From NCBI GenBank assembly GCA_002474415.1, contig DLQV01000255.1, forward strand, positions 1,170 to 8,080: a stretch of 6,911 nt of DNA, in the 5' to 3' direction. Shown in pieces: positions 6,371-6,911 of this stretch; positions within the stretch are counted from its first letter, which is position 1; every line of letters starts with the position of its first letter. The notes under the pieces are model-generated. The model ran no database searches. It was not told the DNA's origin and saw nothing but the letters and a program-made list of their open reading frames with translations. This stretch comes from Lachnospiraceae bacterium UBA7598 (lineage in GTDB: Bacteria; Bacillota; Clostridia; Lachnospirales; Lachnospiraceae). The translations under genes were made by a program, and so were the position numbers.

Positions 6371-6399
6371 ATGATACCACACCTCATACTGTTCGTCTA
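6371..6399 (-). promoter_or_regulatory. Promoter of the SH3-domain gene
   Basis: On the minus strand, -35 TAGACG (6399-6394) and -10 TATCAT (6376-6371) are 17 bp apart. The -10 has five of six consensus bases and a TG one base upstream (extended -10). The leader to the ATG at 6337 would be about 27 nt with a strong GGAGG site. This supports the short start for the protein. Confidence 0.6.
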
Positions 6400-6540
6400 G
6401 TAAAAAAGCGGTGCATATAGGAAACAAACTCCATTTAGAACACAAAAATTACTGGATAAACCTGTTTCATTACAAACGACCTCCATTCTACCTAGTAAAA
6501 CATATCCGTGAACGTCTCAGAAAGAACTCTCAAAAACTAC

Positions 6541-6597
6541 AAGAAACCCAGTGCTTTCAACAAATTCTCTCAAATCTGCATAAACACTGGGTTTCTT
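6541..6597 (-). other. Perfect 13-bp inverted repeat with 31-nt loop after the tRNA
   Basis: AAGAAACCCAGTG (6541-6553) and CACTGGGTTTCTT (6585-6597) are perfect complements separated by 31 AT-rich bases. The structure begins seven bases past the tRNA 3' end. On the minus strand it is followed, after four bases, by TTTTT (6536-6532), so it may be the tRNA terminator, but the loop is far longer than usual for one. Alternatives are a small structured RNA, a copy of a dispersed palindromic repeat, or a recombination relic beside a tRNA gene. The 6400-6540 stretch holds nothing else that I recognise. Confidence 0.55.
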
Positions 6598-6604
6598 AAA
6601 ATAC

Positions 6605-6676
6605 TGCACCCGGCGGGAATCGAACCCGCATCTCAGGAGTCGGAGTCCTGCGTTCTATCCATTATACTACGGCTGC
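6605..6676 (-). tRNA. tRNA-Arg, anticodon CCG
   Basis: A 72-nt cloverleaf can be folded by eye on the minus strand: acceptor GCAGCCG/CGGGTGC, D arm with GG in the loop, anticodon stem CAGGA/TCCTG with loop CTCCGAC (anticodon CCG, reading CGG), a 4-nt variable loop, T stem GCGGG/CCCGC with loop TTCGATT, and discriminator A. CCA is not encoded (GTAT follows). Two pairs are imperfect: G4 opposite G69 in the acceptor stem and A12 opposite A23 in the D stem, with T13-G22 a wobble. The T and anticodon arms are flawless, and a good promoter precedes it, so it is probably expressed. Confidence 0.92.
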
Positions 6677-6706
6677 ATAGCACTCTTATTTCACAAGTGC
6701 CTATTT

Positions 6707-6735
6707 ACTATATCACACTTCAAATTTAGAGTCAA
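6707..6735 (-). promoter_or_regulatory. Promoter of tRNA-Arg(CCG)
   Basis: On the minus strand, -35 TTGACT (6735-6730) and -10 TATAGT (6712-6707) are separated by exactly 17 bp; each box matches five of six consensus bases. Initiation near 6700 would leave a leader of about 24 nt before the mature tRNA. The -35 box contains the TGA stop codon of aroD (6734-6732), so the tRNA can be transcribed independently of aroD. Confidence 0.75.
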
Positions 6736-6911
6736 TCCACACTTTGGTGTAAAATGTGAAGTATTTCTTCCAGCTGCTTTACCGGAAGCTGCCCCGGTGC
6801 ACTCGCCTGTCCGCCTGCTCCAAAGGTCACACACGATCCAAAAAACTCTCCTGCCACGCGGGAAATCCCTCCTTTTGCCCCCATAGACATGGTAATCAGC
6901 GGATGATCCGG
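6732..6911 (-). CDS. aroD: 3-dehydroquinate dehydratase type I, C-terminal part
   Basis: The gene enters from the right edge; its last 59 codons and TGA stop (6734-6732) are visible. AroD removes water from 3-dehydroquinate to give 3-dehydroshikimate, the third step of the shikimate pathway, through a Schiff-base lysine that lies outside the window. The visible end reads [20 protein letters not shown], then [10 protein letters not shown] and [10 protein letters not shown], the conserved end of the (beta/alpha)8 barrel. Arg18, Ser37 and Gln41 of the fragment have the spacing (19 and 4) of the substrate-binding Arg213, Ser232 and Gln236 of the Salmonella enzyme. The type II enzyme (AroQ) is unrelated and excluded. 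There is no separate terminator before the tRNA promoter, so aroD transcripts may run into the tRNA. Confidence 0.92.
   Translation of the reverse strand, partial: PDHPLITMSMGAKGGISRVAGEFFGSCVTFGAGGQASAPGQLPVKQLEEILHILHQSVD

Noticed and set aside
6338..6445. 36-residue upstream extension of the SH3-domain protein to an ATG at 6445
   Set aside because: The predicted promoter (6371-6399) lies downstream of that codon, no good ribosome binding site precedes it, and the ATG at 6337 has an ideal GGAGG site followed by a normal TM anchor.
6681..6699. Short GCACT/AGTGC stem in the tRNA leader
   Set aside because: Only 5 bp with no T-tract on the minus strand; too weak to call a terminator for aroD or a regulatory element.
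6411..6729. Plus-strand open frames over the tRNA region, including one reading HPAGIEPASQ
   Set aside because: This string is the usual spurious translation of the reverse complement of a tRNA gene. There is no promoter or ribosome binding site on that strand.

Overview
This window looks like chromosomal DNA of a low-to-moderate GC Firmicute, most likely a gut Clostridia/Lachnospiraceae-type organism. The reasons are strong AGGAGG-type ribosome binding sites, Gram-positive-style promoters, intrinsic terminators, a MetA of the acetyl-CoA type, and an unusual LigA with SWKLDG and TRGNG motifs that I recall from that group (recollection, not a search). Every gene I can support is on the minus strand, so transcription runs from high to low coordinates.

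Right part (about 4113-6911), housekeeping DNA: the 3' end of aroD (type I 3-dehydroquinate dehydratase); a tRNA-Arg(CCG) with its own sigma-A-type promoter whose -35 box contains the aroD stop codon; a perfect 13-bp inverted repeat with a 31-nt loop just after the tRNA; a gene with its own promoter for a membrane-anchored extracytoplasmic protein (TM helix, globular domain, Lys/Glu/Gln/Thr-rich repeat linker, two SH3b domains); a terminator; then a tight cluster rluF-ligA-metA. rluF overlaps ligA by 26 nt and metA follows ligA by 8 nt with its ribosome binding site inside ligA, so the last three are probably co-transcribed and end at a strong hairpin at 1151-1184. The grouping of an rRNA pseudouridine synthase, a DNA ligase and a methionine enzyme looks positional, not functional.

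Left part (1-1130), more AT-rich accessory DNA: a small TTG-started ORF that begins like a Cro/C1 helix-turn-helix protein and then departs from it; a complete type II toxin-antitoxin operon (HigB-like toxin first, HigA-like antitoxin second, stop and start codons sharing one base) behind a near-consensus promoter carrying a 7-8-7 palindromic operator in its spacer; a terminator; and the first five codons of another gene running off the left edge. A 15-bp direct repeat (61-75 and 849-863) brackets the toxin-antitoxin module, which may have been inserted between two adjacent genes.

I see no CRISPR array, transposase, integrase or riboswitch. The points most worth checking are the direct-repeat-bracketed TA module beside a chimeric HTH ORF, the LigA lacking several classical NAD+-ligase residues, the long-loop hairpin beside the tRNA, and the two mispaired positions in the tRNA.
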